Under the pieces are notes generated by a model. The model was not told the DNA's origin. It saw nothing but the letters and a program-made list of their open reading frames with translations, and ran no database searches. Source: Kalmusia sp. IMI 367209 (lineage: Eukaryota; Ascomycota; Dothideomycetes; Pleosporales; Didymosphaeriaceae). Taken from it: a DNA stretch of 64,000 nt. The position numbers and the translations under genes were made by a program. The stretch is from contig JAPEUQ010000024.1 in the NCBI GenBank assembly GCA_027946365.1, forward strand, positions 358,883 to 422,882, read 5' to 3'. This document shows, piece by piece, positions 35,331 to 45,785 of the stretch (within the stretch, counting starts at the first letter, position 1; every line of letters begins with the position of its first letter).

Positions 35331-36212
35331 CCTAAGTGCTGGCTGATCGAACGGCCCCTCCAGCGGACGTCTGCGTGCGACAAACTGCGTTGATTTCAAA
35401 ATGTAAGTTCCTCGCTGTTTTGGCCCCTTTTTTTTTTTTTTTTTTTAAAAAAAACTACTGTGTATTGTGGTGTTTTATTGCAAAATAGTCGTGATGAAAG
35501 TATGTCAGCTCACCTGGTTGACGGTACAGAAGATGGGACTGCCGAGGTGGTCGGCTTCAGGATGCTGATTGGTGGAAGTACCTCCATCCCTTCAGTCGTC
35601 TCCGAGCTTTGCGGACGTTCTAGCTCGAAGGGGAACACGCTAAACTCTTCTTCGTACCCCACCCGCATATATTGGAAGCGATCCAATATCGGGCATGGAC
35701 AAGGTCATGCTCCTGCGGTTCCAACGCTCGGTGTACCACTACCCCGAGCCTAATACCGTAAGCGTGGAGATGGTGGTGGAGAAACTGGAGAACCTGGGGA
35801 TCAGGCCGCGACGGGGCCGGATAAATGGATTCCTAGTGTCGGACAAGGCTCTGCAGCAAAGATTCTGATAGGTTGTTGTGCGCGATAAGATGTCTGGACC
35901 TGCGGCGTGGTTGCCCTTTAACGCTGAAATCACCGAGGACTTCAACGAGACCGCTACCTGCAGGGCGCTACCAGTCTTCTGGTGCTAACGAACGCCTCGC
36001 TTAGTAGCAAGGCCGGGAAGGAAGCCAGGCCCTGTGATTGATGGAATGTGAAGAGTAAATACACGTCCCAGATGTCCAAATGTCCTGCAGGACATTAGGC
36101 CCGTTGCCCCTGTACTCTATAAAGGTGGTGATCGTTCCGCTTCTTGTCGTTCTCTTTCCCTGCCATCTTCCCTTACACCACACATTTGTCATCTCGGCCT
36201 ACATCAGCAAAC
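35331..36212. other. Intergenic, sugar-transporter upstream region with homopolymer tract and coding-like relic
   Basis: A pure T19-A8 tract lies at 35428..35454. GC-rich sequence at 35695-35870 reads MDKVMLLRFQRSVYHYPEP on the plus strand for 57 codons, then stops; it resembles coding sequence but no family is recognised, so it may be a relic. The final part (about 36110-36212) is probably the promoter and 5' UTR of the transporter. Confidence 0.45.
35428..35454. repeat. T19-A8 homopolymer junction
   Basis: Nineteen T followed directly by eight A, with no interruption. It lies about 100 bp upstream (5' side) of the minus-strand LINE ORF1 remnant, so it is not that element's poly(A) tail. 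It may mark the tail of another insertion. Confidence 0.7.
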
Positions 36213-38051
36213 ATGAGTGACTTTGTCGAGGTCAAATCGGGTGCGGATCCACACGTCGAGAAGGCCATGTCTCAAGTGGAAGATGCCTCGAATCTTGACG
36301 AGAAAGCGCAAATCGCCCAATACAAGGCGGCTGCAATCGAGGCAGAGAATGCAGAGCATAACATGGGGGTGGTACAGGCTGTTCAAGCGTACCCTATGGC
36401 TGCTTTGTGGGCGTTTATCATGTCTTGCACTATTGTGAGGCGCCTCTCTTTTCTTACGCTTGACATCTTCCGATGAAGAATTGTAGCTAACGCCAATCAT
36501 TAGATCATGGAGTCCTATTGTGTCTTCCTTATGGGCAGTTTCATCGCCCTACCTGCATTCGCGAAAGAGTACGGTGTGTATGATGCCGGGAAGGACAAAT
36601 GGGTTATCGTGGCCAGCTGGCAGTCTGCGCTTCAAATGGGTGGGCCACTTGGTGCACTTATCGGCGTCTGCCTGGCTGGTCCCCTTACCAGCCGTATCGG
36701 ATACCGTTGGGCGACCATAACCGGCCTCATGTTCTTGAACGCATTCATCTTTGTGTTCTACTTTGCTCCTTCGCTTCCAGTCATGTTTGTGTCCCAGCTT
36801 CTCGAGGGCGTTCCGTGGGGCATCTTCATTGCCAACGCCCCAGCATACTGCAGCGAGATCACACCGATCCAGCTGCGAGCTCCTGCTACCCAGATGTTGC
36901 AAATGTTTTGGGCCATTGGCGCTATGATCGTAGGTGGCGTCACCTACCATTATAACACCAAGGAGGGTTCTAGCGCGTATAGGTACGTACTCTTTCACTT
37001 CACAAGCCATTTCTTCGCTAACGAAGATCTAGGATCCCCGTTGCGATTCAATGGATGTTCCCAACCCCTCTCGCGATTCTCCTCTGGATGGCGCCCGAGT
37101 CGCCCTGGTGGTTGGTTCGAAAGGGACGTCTCGAAGCAGCAGAACATGCGGTCGGGCGTTTGGGACGCAAATCGACTTTGAATGCTAGCGAGGCCGTTGC
37201 CATGATGCGCCGTACCATTGAGCTCGAGACTTCGGTCAAGGATCCCAACTACCTGGAACTCTTCAAAGGCACTGACCTCTACCGTACTGCTATTGTGTGT
37301 GGTGTGTACGCGGCACAGAATCTTACGGGCAACCTCATCGCCAATCAAGCCGTCTACTTCTTCGAGCGTAAGTTATCATCATTGCTGTTCTGGGTGAAAT
37401 CTACATACTAAGTTGACTGTAGAGGCTGGCATATCGACAAACACTGCATTCGCCCTGGGTCTCATCACTTCAGCCCTCCAGATGATTTTCGTCATGCTCT
37501 CCTGGATCCTCACCTCATATCTTGGCCGACGTACTATCTACGTCTGGGGCTCACTCATCAACGTAGGCTTCTTAATCGCCCTTGGTATTGCAGGCTCTGT
37601 CGGCGCCTCAAACGCCGCCTCTCTGGCGCAGGCGTCCTTGGGCCTCATTGTCTCCGTGTTGTTCACATTGGGACCTGCACCCGCTTCGTGGGTCATCATT
37701 GGAGAGACATCCGCCATCCGTCTTAGGCCTCTGACCACGGGAATTGGACGCGCTTCATACTACATCGTAAACATTCCTTGCATTTTCCTCGCAAGTTATA
37801 TGCTTAATCCTCAAGTAAGATCACTCCTTGTCTTGTGGTGAACAGTTGCTGACGAAGTATAGGAGGCAAACCTCGGCGGCAAGTGTGGATATGTCTGGGG
37901 TGCTACTGGTTTTGTTTGCTTTGTCTTGGCATACTTCTACTTGCCTGAGATGAAGAATCGATCCTATCGCGAGATTGACATCTTGTTCAAGCGCAAAGTT
38001 CCGGCTCGCCAATGGACGAAGACTGTCGTCGACGTGGAGGCCGACGAGTAG
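36213..38051 (+). CDS. MFS sugar transporter, alpha-glucoside (maltose) permease type
   Basis: Five exons: 36213..36434, 36504..36982, 37033..37367, 37423..37814 and 37863..38051; 538 aa. All introns are GT-AG of 48-69 nt. Twelve hydrophobic helices are expected. Sugar-porter features include IVASWQSALQMGG and SRIGYRWATITG in the N-terminal half, EGVPWGIFIANAPAYCSEI with the charged loop IQLRAPATQM, the central PESPWWLVRKGR, and LGRRTIYVWG and RLRPLTTGIGRA in the second half. The C-terminus is LPEMKNRSYREIDILF. The long charged N-terminal tail and these blocks match fungal MAL-type alpha-glucoside:proton symporters at the plasma membrane. The actual sugar cannot be read from sequence. Sits alone, next to a LINE remnant. 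Confidence 0.92.
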
Positions 38052-38862
38052 ATAGAAACGTGGCTAAGAAGGCTGAGGCATGACGTGAACAGGAGCAAAG
38101 CATTAATGGGCGCTCCAGAGGCTGCAATAGTATATACAACGCATGACGGTATCTGCCATCATGCAGAACTAGCTTCAATCTCGTCTCTTGCAAAACAAAC
38201 AAACAGACCTAAATACGATTAGTTGGTCGTGGTGAGGACAGATACGTGGGTACTGAAAATGTGAATGCGTCCAATCATCTCAAAATGGTACCTTGACAGA
38301 CGGGGGTTTCGTATATGACAAGTAGCTTCATCATGGCTGCGCACTCACTTAAACGCACAAATGACTGTTCTCAGATCTAATTGTGTGGTTTTGAGAGCAC
38401 CTGGGCAGGTTAGTCCTTTCCGCTTCGCGTCGCCTATAACTGTAACCTAAAATACCACTATGAGGTATGTCGCATAATATAACCTCTGCAAAAAGTAGGT
38501 TGTTCGTGGCACGTATACAATACGCGGCTCGAATGCACCAGGTAGGAACTTTTGCCGAAGGAGATTTCAGGAGTCTTTAGAAGTGCATACAATACGGCGC
38601 AAGCGTAACTGATGTTGGATACAGGCTGTTACATTTGGGAGATGGAGTCTGGCGTCTTACGAAATTTTGAACATGAAAGTGGATTCAGTTCCGCTTTTTG
38701 CAGATAGTTTCGACGGCCTGGGCGCCCCTACATCACTATTGATTCTCTCTCTCAACCCAATCCACCGAGCATTCCTATGCGCCAGAAGCCCAAATGCCAT
38801 CCATCCATCATGCCGTTCATATCGTATCGTTCCTCAACTTGGTTCGCGACCCCTCTTTCTCC
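38052..38862. other. Intergenic between convergent sugar transporter and RPS21
   Basis: About 810 bp at the 3' ends of two convergent genes. The frame 38667-39023 on the plus strand is antisense to RPS21 in its second half. No gene recognised. Confidence 0.55.
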
Positions 38863-39184
38863 TTATTTGGTCGAACTCCACACCTTGTCCAGAAGCCCAC
38901 TTTGCTGCGCTAGCCGGTTCAAAGAGTCATCCGCCTCGCCCATTGCTCGCACAAAACCCGAGAGCGCAAAGGTCGTGTTGTCTCCCGGAATGGCGCGCCC
39001 GTCGGCCGAAACGTTGGCAATAGATATCTGGACGGAAGCGTGGTCGTCAGGGCGGATAAGGCGGTTGGAGGCGCTGCATTTGCGCGGGATGTAGCTGTGG
39101 AGATGTTAGATACCCAGGGTTTCAGTGCGAGAAAAGGGCAAGGGTGGCTTACAGGTCCACGAGCTCGCCTTTTTCGTTCTCCAT
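38863..39184 (-). CDS. RPS21: 40S ribosomal protein S21 (eS21)
   Basis: Exon 1 is 39184..39153 ([11 protein letters not shown]), intron 39152..39095 (GTAAGC...CACAG), exon 2 39094..38863. The product is 87 aa, exactly the usual length. Diagnostic blocks are [42 protein letters not shown] and the end KVWSSTK. A component of the small cytosolic subunit, needed for 20S pre-rRNA processing in yeast. A possible 5' UTR intron at 39261..39213 (GTAAGG...CTATAG) lies just upstream, common in fungal ribosomal protein genes. Divergent from RPL28, with about 490 bp between start codons. Confidence 0.95.
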
Positions 39185-39674
39185 TGTAGCAGGGATTGGG
39201 TAGTTTGGTGGGCTATAGCTAACTTTAGCAAGACGAAGAGTTTGTGAGTATTCGACCTTACGTGGTGTGTGTTGGGAGGGTGTAGCGTGGTGGTGTTCGG
39301 ATTTTGTTGTTTTGTGTGCGAACAGAGTGCGAGAGAGAAGCAGATAAGCGAGGGGTTCGTGCACCATCACATCAGCCACACGTGGCGTCAATTACAGACT
39401 TCATCTGGCGGACCCAAGTGGTTCAGTGCTTGCGGTAGACATCAATAAGTCATCCATTTTTTACGCCTTGATACAATACTTTATTTCCATGAATCTACAA
39501 TTTCAAAGAGCGACATCACTTGTATTGATGTAATCGGAGACTTCAAAGCACTTGCACGTGATGAAGCTAAGTCGGATATCATTAGCGTCGCCAAGCTCGC
39601 TTACTGCGCGCACCATACGAATAAAATTTCTTGATTCCGACCTTTGACACACAACCACACATCACTCCATCAAC
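39185..39674. promoter_or_regulatory. Bidirectional promoter between RPS21 and RPL28
   Basis: 490 bp separate the divergent start codons of two ribosomal protein genes, which should be co-expressed. A putative RPS21 5' UTR intron is at 39261..39213. No specific factor site was identified. Confidence 0.6.
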
Positions 39675-40272
39675 ATGCCGACTCACTTGAGCAAGACGAG
39701 GAAGCACAGGGGGCACGTCAGTGCAGGTCATGGCCGTGTTGGCAAGCACCGCAAGCATCCCGGTGGTGTAAGTAACATGAGAACGACGACTCTGTAGTGG
39801 TCTATGATGCTGACGTCCCCAGCGCGGTCTTGCCGGTGGTCAACACCATCACCGTACGAATTTAGATAAATATCATCCTGGATACTTCGGTAAGTGAGAA
39901 GGCATGTTTTCTGTTGCGCGAGATTGCTAACAAATATAGGTAAGGTGGGAATGCGCCACTTCCATCTACAACGTGCCCACGAGTGGAAGCCTGTCGTGAA
40001 CATCGATAAGGTAAGCCGGAATCTTACCAGCAACCTACATTCTCTGACTAGTATAGCTTTTGGCCCTCGTTCCCGAGGAACACCGCGAGAAGTACCTCAA
40101 CGCGTCTGCTTCCAAGACCGCTCCGGTCATCAACCTCCTCGACCACGGCTACGCGAAACTACTTGGCAAGGGTCGCATCTCTGTCCCTGTCATCGTCCGA
40201 GCTCGCTATGTGAGCGCCGAAGCTGAGAAGAAAATTAAGGAGGCTGGCGGTGTCATTCAGCTCGTTGCGTAG
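39675..40272 (+). CDS. RPL28: 60S ribosomal protein L28 (uL15, L27a in mammals)
   Basis: Four exons: 39675..39767, 39823..39889, 39940..40010 and 40057..40272; 148 aa. The start [20 protein letters not shown] is near-invariant in the family. The Gly/His-rich core [31 protein letters not shown] and the C-terminal half ending AGGVIQLVA follow. Introns of 46-55 nt are GT-AG with branch sequences such as GATGCTGAC, TTGCTAAC and TCTGACTAG. A component of the large cytosolic subunit near the peptidyl transferase centre. Length matches the yeast protein (149 aa) within one residue. Pairs head-to-head with RPS21. Confidence 0.95.
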
Positions 40273-43200
40273 ATTTGGGCCTTGGAACAACACTTGAAGC
40301 TCCGCTGGGCGAGCAGACCGAAGGGCCTTCCGGGCATATTCTCCTACCATCAGTGCGATGGGGAGTCAGCGTAGTGGCTGGGCGGTGATCATTGAATAGA
40401 TCTCTATAAATGACACTTGCCGAACAAACTTGACAGTGCCGTTATCCGTGACACATCTGCACGAGGCACGCAACTCCGAATCGTCCGTGCCGACTCAGAT
40501 CGTCGACCTTGAGTGATCATGATGCCGAGTAGACGCAAGCCGAAATACTGATTACATTCTAGATGAGCGTAGCTCACTCCTGGTAGGTCGATCTGAATTG
40601 AGATTCGTGACTTGTGATTATGAATGAACATGCTCTGCAGACTGAACATAAACTAACCTGCCGTTGCATGTTTCATCTCACGAATCTGAGCAACTACAAG
40701 ACTTGAAGTAGTACGGATTTGTGTCACCCATGTTCCTGACTGTGGCATTGGTATCTCAATCGTCAATCTTGCGGCCTAAATCAGCAAAAGCAGTACAATA
40801 ATTCAGCCACAATGTCTATGGTCTGAAAATCTGAACGCTGCTTGATCTCTTTGTTATATATAGTTCACGTTTGTAGAAGCTAAAGGAGAGTCTGAGGTTG
40901 GATGCCGAAAATTAATTCTACAATCATTGCTCAAAGATTCATCTCGTAGGATCTGTGGCTTGATCACGCCTATAGTCGTCAGAAGGCGTGCTAGACTTCT
41001 CCGCAAATGATATTTGGGACTTGAATTATAGTCACCCTTCACAGTAACATTTCAAATTCTCCTATTTGCTCTTCGGAGGTAAGCCTCATGGGATATCCGT
41101 GTGCTTTAAAGTTCAGTTCATCGTTTCAGTGTTCAATGTCTGTTCTTATTTTCTAGTCGCTTGGACTATCGAGCGTAGGCGAACAATACGCTATTGCCTC
41201 ATGTATTTTTTGCGGAGAAGCATTAGCCGTTTAGTCCTTTCAACCGAGGAATAGCTTTTGACTTATGAATCGTAGCTTTTTCTAATCCACCATGAACATT
41301 CTCAGGGATTCTTCAGTGCGGGCCTGACGATTCTTCCAGCTCCCGTTACGTTTGATTCAGAAGGCTTTCAACTCATATCTAGGTTTTTTTCCAGCAATCT
41401 GCTAAGAGAACGTTTCTATTTGCCCTTACCAAATATAATATGTTATTGTCATCCTCAGGAAAGGTTCAAATATCTTCTTCCAGCTACATAAGCAGCAGAC
41501 AAGTCCCCTCTCAGTCCGCTCTTCGCGTCCATCATAGGCTCTTTCCGTCTGTTTGCGCGCCTTCTCCCGGCTGACCCTCGAAAGTCCGGTCAGTCGTCAA
41601 TTACATCTACCCAAACGGTTTGCTTTACCACATCTGCCTCACGATACGCGAATCCCAACCCTAAAAAGAAACCCCCTAGTGCAGCGTCAAAGGGAGACAC
41701 TAGGACACTCAATGTGCAGATAGGACGAAAGGGGCCTAATACTAACTTGGGCAAGCCACCGGCACCTGGCGAGCGCAAGGCCCAGTGAAAACGTACCGTG
41801 CTCAGCAATAACAATGCGTCAGAAGTGAAGAGCTTAAAATATATGAGTAAAGGCAGCACATTGAGTAGCTAAAATGAAGGGAAGGTTTTAGGGATACTAG
41901 AAGACGCCACGAATATGCCAAGGGCGACAGAAGCCTGTTGTTTGGTGAATGAGGAAATGACTGTATTACGATAGTTGCTCAAAGAGGTTGAAGAGTCGAA
42001 GTAGGCAGACCGTACGGAGATTTTGATTGGTAGAAGGATGAGTAGGAAGACTACTCTGATGCTGTAAGACCCTTTGATGGCGCACCTGCACGGCTGGGTG
42101 GTCATCGACCTGCCAGAGGGTAAGTCGAGCTCTTCAAGCTGCTGACCTCCAGACGCTAACAACAGCTCAGCACAAGACTTCATAAACATACATATTCGGT
42201 ATGCGCCTCTACCCAGCTCAAACCCCACACGGTACACCCTAGACACACACACTGCAAAACTCCTCTCTTAGGTTCTCAAGGCCAATAGATTCATCCTCGA
42301 GAAGACCCTAGTGGCAATTCACTTCGTGCTTCTCAATTCCCTCGCGGCTAATGCGGCGCTATAACAGCTCGTCGAACTTGGAATTGCCAACCTCGAAGGC
42401 TTATGGCCTGTCTTCAGAGCGCAGTGGAAAGAACTTAAAGTGCCCGGTCATCCACCGTCTCTTCTCCGTTGACAGTCTGTCACATATAATGCGTGACTTA
42501 AAATATTTGTCGGCAAACTTTAAAACTATCCGCATACACGACCTGACCCTCGCCCACCACTTAATCTCCAATTTCTTCGGCAGCAGGTCGCTCTCTTACA
42601 GCAACAATACCATCGCTGAAACATCCACATGCAACTCACTATGAATATCTACTTTCGTTTTGCTCTCCAAGTCGCCCAAGCCAAGCGGTACTTTCCAGAA
42701 AGCTACGTCGGTGGGACCCTTACACGCGCGCCGATACACGGGTATCGGAATGTTTGAAAATATCAATGTGTTGAGTGCTTGCCTTGAAGTGCGCTGTAGG
42801 TGTATATATTGTAGAATATGTAGGATTCCGAATTGTCCCTAATGCCTATACTTAATTTCTCCTTGGGATTGTCGAGAGCTATCCCACTCTAGATGCGGTC
42901 ATATGTTTGTGTCATCTAATTCTGAACTGTAATATGGAATATGAGCTGAGCTGCACATCCTCCTCCACCAATTAACGCCTTCTGGCTTTAAAACTAAAGA
43001 ATATGAGATATCCTACGCACGCAGCGTCAATTAGTCTCACCACCAAGCTCCATTATCTCGAAAGAGTCCCACTCGATCTGAAGACATTGAATTTCGAGTA
43101 TTCGTGTCGCCTAATAGCTCTCACAAAGCTCTCACAAAGCTCTCACAAAGCTCTCACAGTCGACTTGTGGCATATGATGGTTAATTTGTTTCGCGAGATA

Positions 43201-44237
43201 CGACGAGGCAATAAGGACTTGCCGCTTGTCGATCGAACTGAGTTCATTTTTGATCTAATTTAAACCACGCGTTTCCTCTGTACTGCTGCCTACTAGTAGA
43301 CTTGCCGAATAGCGCAACATTGCGCAAGATCTATCGCAATCTCCTCCGCTAATGCCTCTAGTAAAGGCGTGATGACTAGATCGATAGAGGTAAGCCGCCC
43401 TGTCTCCGTATCGTTCAATACCATATCGGAATGTGCTGGGAGGCTCGTCTTGTAATCCGACGAGCCCGTATCGGCTCACGCTATGCAGGAGCAACTTTCG
43501 CCTATTAAGGAGCGCGGCAACTTCCGATTGGGCTCGAAAAGCGATTAGGACTACAATATATATCCTGAGAAAGTAGTAAAAAATGGTATGTAACACCAAC
43601 ATACTGGCATTTTAAAATTTTGCCCAGTGTTTTCCTTCTCTAAGATCGCTTGCGGACAGCAAATTCTCGCTGCATTACACGTGCTTTTACTCGGACCCAC
43701 TCGCCTGGGATTCCGGATCACCGCTGAAGTCAAGGCGATAATCGTTTCAAATGTAAACGAGCAACGGCTCTCGTTGTGACGTAAGGGAGGGTTTTGATCG
43801 AGTGCAATTCCGTATACGCATATTATCCATTTTCGCATGCTCCTAGCGGTGGGTTTCATGTGGGGCATGTCGCCTGAAGTACATTTCACCTATGCTTCTA
43901 ACATTTTGCTTCCCATTAGTGACACGGCAATGATCGGATTTACTTAGACTTTGTATCATGGTTATAAACCATAACCCGAGTGGGACGTATAGCTCCTCTA
44001 AATTTGTTTTAACTACAGAAAGCTATCAAATATAGTGAACTATAAGAGCATTGTCGCATCATTAGTTGATGAATAAAATTTCCTCAAAAAAGGACCGAAA
44101 CCTCCATCAACTTTGTACCCTGGAGCTCAGGAAGGAATGCAAACCCAGCGGCCTAACCAACAGTTCCCCTGCTCCTATAAGAAAACCCTTACTTCTGAAA
44201 GAATTTCAGAAATACTATCAACATACACTCTCCCTAT
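40273..44237. other. Gene-poor 4 kb stretch with possible relics
   Basis: No gene can be supported. On the minus strand, 42252-41590 reads as hydrophobic, membrane-protein-like segments (SYSIRVVFLLILLPIKISV, then FFLGLGFAYREADVV) interrupted by stops, which could be a decayed membrane protein. 43889-43255 on the minus strand also has longish frames without recognisable content. An 11-bp tandem repeat lies at 43116..43159. The rest shows nothing. Confidence 0.45.
43116..43159. repeat. 11-bp tandem repeat, four units
   Basis: AGCTCTCACAA repeated four times, the last unit with its final base changed. It lies in the gene-poor stretch. Confidence 0.9.
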
Positions 44238-45785
44238 CTAGCATTGAGAATGACCATCTTCGTCTCCCAGAAGTGCTTTGGTGCTATTCGTTCCGATGCT
44301 TGGGGAATTTTGCTCTTGGCGGAGGCTCATAGGACTATACTCACCGTCATGCATCTCTATAACTCCATAATCTTTGATGAAACAACCTTCACAGTAGTTT
44401 GCCGTTTTATTCTTCCACGTGGTCTTCTGGTCCAGTACGTGCTTAAATACCCCCCACGCCGTCTGAAACAACGATAGGTTCGCAACAAGCGTAAATAAGA
44501 ACATCGTCGAGGTAGCTTTCTTCGCTGGTACCGCGCACGTGTATACACTGTGAATGGTTGCCGCCTTTATTCCCAGTTCTCCTATCTTGTCTTTCAGCTT
44601 GGCATACGCCTCATGAAATGGCACTGCTGTCTCTGCCTTTGGCTCTTCACCAGGAGGTATGATACCAGCGAACTTCCACCATTCGGGGTTCGTCGGGTTA
44701 TAATTTAGAGGCGCCCCAGGTATCCGATTAAAGTCATCTTCCCCGGGGTTCAGGGCGTATTGCAATAGATCTGAGTCTAAAAGAAAGTTTTCCGTTTGAT
44801 TGTTGCCTAGGTCGGCTAGAATGACCGACTGAAAAACCTTTGCGAAAAAGAGGCCTTCAGTCAAGGGACGTGATTTGGAATATGACACGTTGTTGTAAAG
44901 CATGCTAGTGGTCAAATTTGAGTTTTCTATGGTCTCTCTAATACCAGTATCCGGATGGAGGAAGTAGAACCAGTTGTAGAAGAGTGAAGGGTCTTTTATC
45001 GACTTTTTGCTCGACTCTGAGTTGGTCTCGTACGAAAGTCTGGCGCGCGGGTAAATTGGGGTATCGTCATTCGTGTCAGGTAACGGTCCCGACATTACAT
45101 ATTGGGTGCCCACAAAGTAAGCTTTCAATAGTCGGGCACCCCACCAGAACGTTGCATGGCCCGCAGGATCGTCTTTCGCGATGAATTCATTGCTTTCAAC
45201 ATACGTAATGTATTGGGTTTTGAACTCCAACCTGAATGGTCCCTCGTCTGTGGAGATATTGCAGCGAGCGACAGCATCTGCAGTGCTTGGAATCCAAGGC
45301 TGCCAGCGATACTCTTTGCTTGGTTTGGCGAAGCCAGAATTTATCAGCGAGATCCCAACATTATCCATTTCGCAGTCAGTGAGCGTGTTATTGTGGTATG
45401 ATACTGAGGCCCGTGGCTGCCCATCTTGCGCTTCAATTTTCTGAACTGTATAGCGAAGGCCGAGATTCGTGGTGAGGAACTCGTGACCGATTGGGATATC
45501 GACATTTTGGCACTTTGGTTCTAGAGTGTCATCACCCCAAGTGAAAATCTTGTGGTTATACCAATGGAGCTGAGAAACAGTCGTGTTTGGATCGGAAGTA
45601 TACAATACTTGCTTATCGAATCCGTTGGTAGCAAGATTCAGTACGGTCAAGCCGACAAGTACAAGTATCGAAATGGTGAAAACCCATATCTTGAAGTTTC
45701 TTCCGTAATTATATGGTCTTGTAATACTGTAAGAAAGTTCATCTTCTACCAGGTGCCCGATGAACTTGTGAATGTTGGTGAACAT
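44238..45785 (-). CDS. Uncharacterised fungal membrane glycoprotein
   Basis: Single exon, 515 aa, with the first in-frame ATG at 45785 (MFTNIHKFIGHLVEDELSYS). One strong membrane helix lies at about residues 32-52 (WVFTISILVLVGLTVLNLA) and a second near 425-447 (TMFLFTLVANLSLFQTAW). Between them is a region of about 370 residues rich in N-glycosylation sequons (NTT, NNT, NIS, NLT, NVS, NQT) and aromatic residues, with several cysteines, as expected for an extracellular or lumenal domain. The C-terminal tail is short and polar. I recognise the architecture from uncharacterised, lineage-expanded fungal proteins but no named domain. Function unknown. Intact frame of this length argues for a real gene. 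Confidence 0.8.
   Translation of the reverse strand: MFTNIHKFIGHLVEDELSYSITRPYNYGRNFKIWVFTISILVLVGLTVLNLATNGFDKQVLYTSDPNTTVSQLHWYNHKIFTWGDDTLEPKCQNVDIPIGHEFLTTNLGLRYTVQKIEAQDGQPRASVSYHNNTLTDCEMDNVGISLINSGFAKPSKEYRWQPWIPSTADAVARCNISTDEGPFRLEFKTQYITYVESNEFIAKDDPAGHATFWWGARLLKAYFVGTQYVMSGPLPDTNDDTPIYPRARLSYETNSESSKKSIKDPSLFYNWFYFLHPDTGIRETIENSNLTTSMLYNNVSYSKSRPLTEGLFFAKVFQSVILADLGNNQTENFLLDSDLLQYALNPGEDDFNRIPGAPLNYNPTNPEWWKFAGIIPPGEEPKAETAVPFHEAYAKLKDKIGELGIKAATIHSVYTCAVPAKKATSTMFLFTLVANLSLFQTAWGVFKHVLDQKTTWKNKTANYCEGCFIKDYGVIEMHDGEYSPMSLRQEQNSPSIGTNSTKALLGDEDGHSQC

Noticed and set aside
35428..35454. Homopolymer tract as the poly(A) tail of the LINE remnant
   Set aside because: It lies on the 5' side of the minus-strand ORF1, the wrong end for that element's tail.
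41590..42252. A membrane-protein gene on the minus strand
   Set aside because: Frames are interrupted and no splice solution or family was found; mentioned only as a possible relic.
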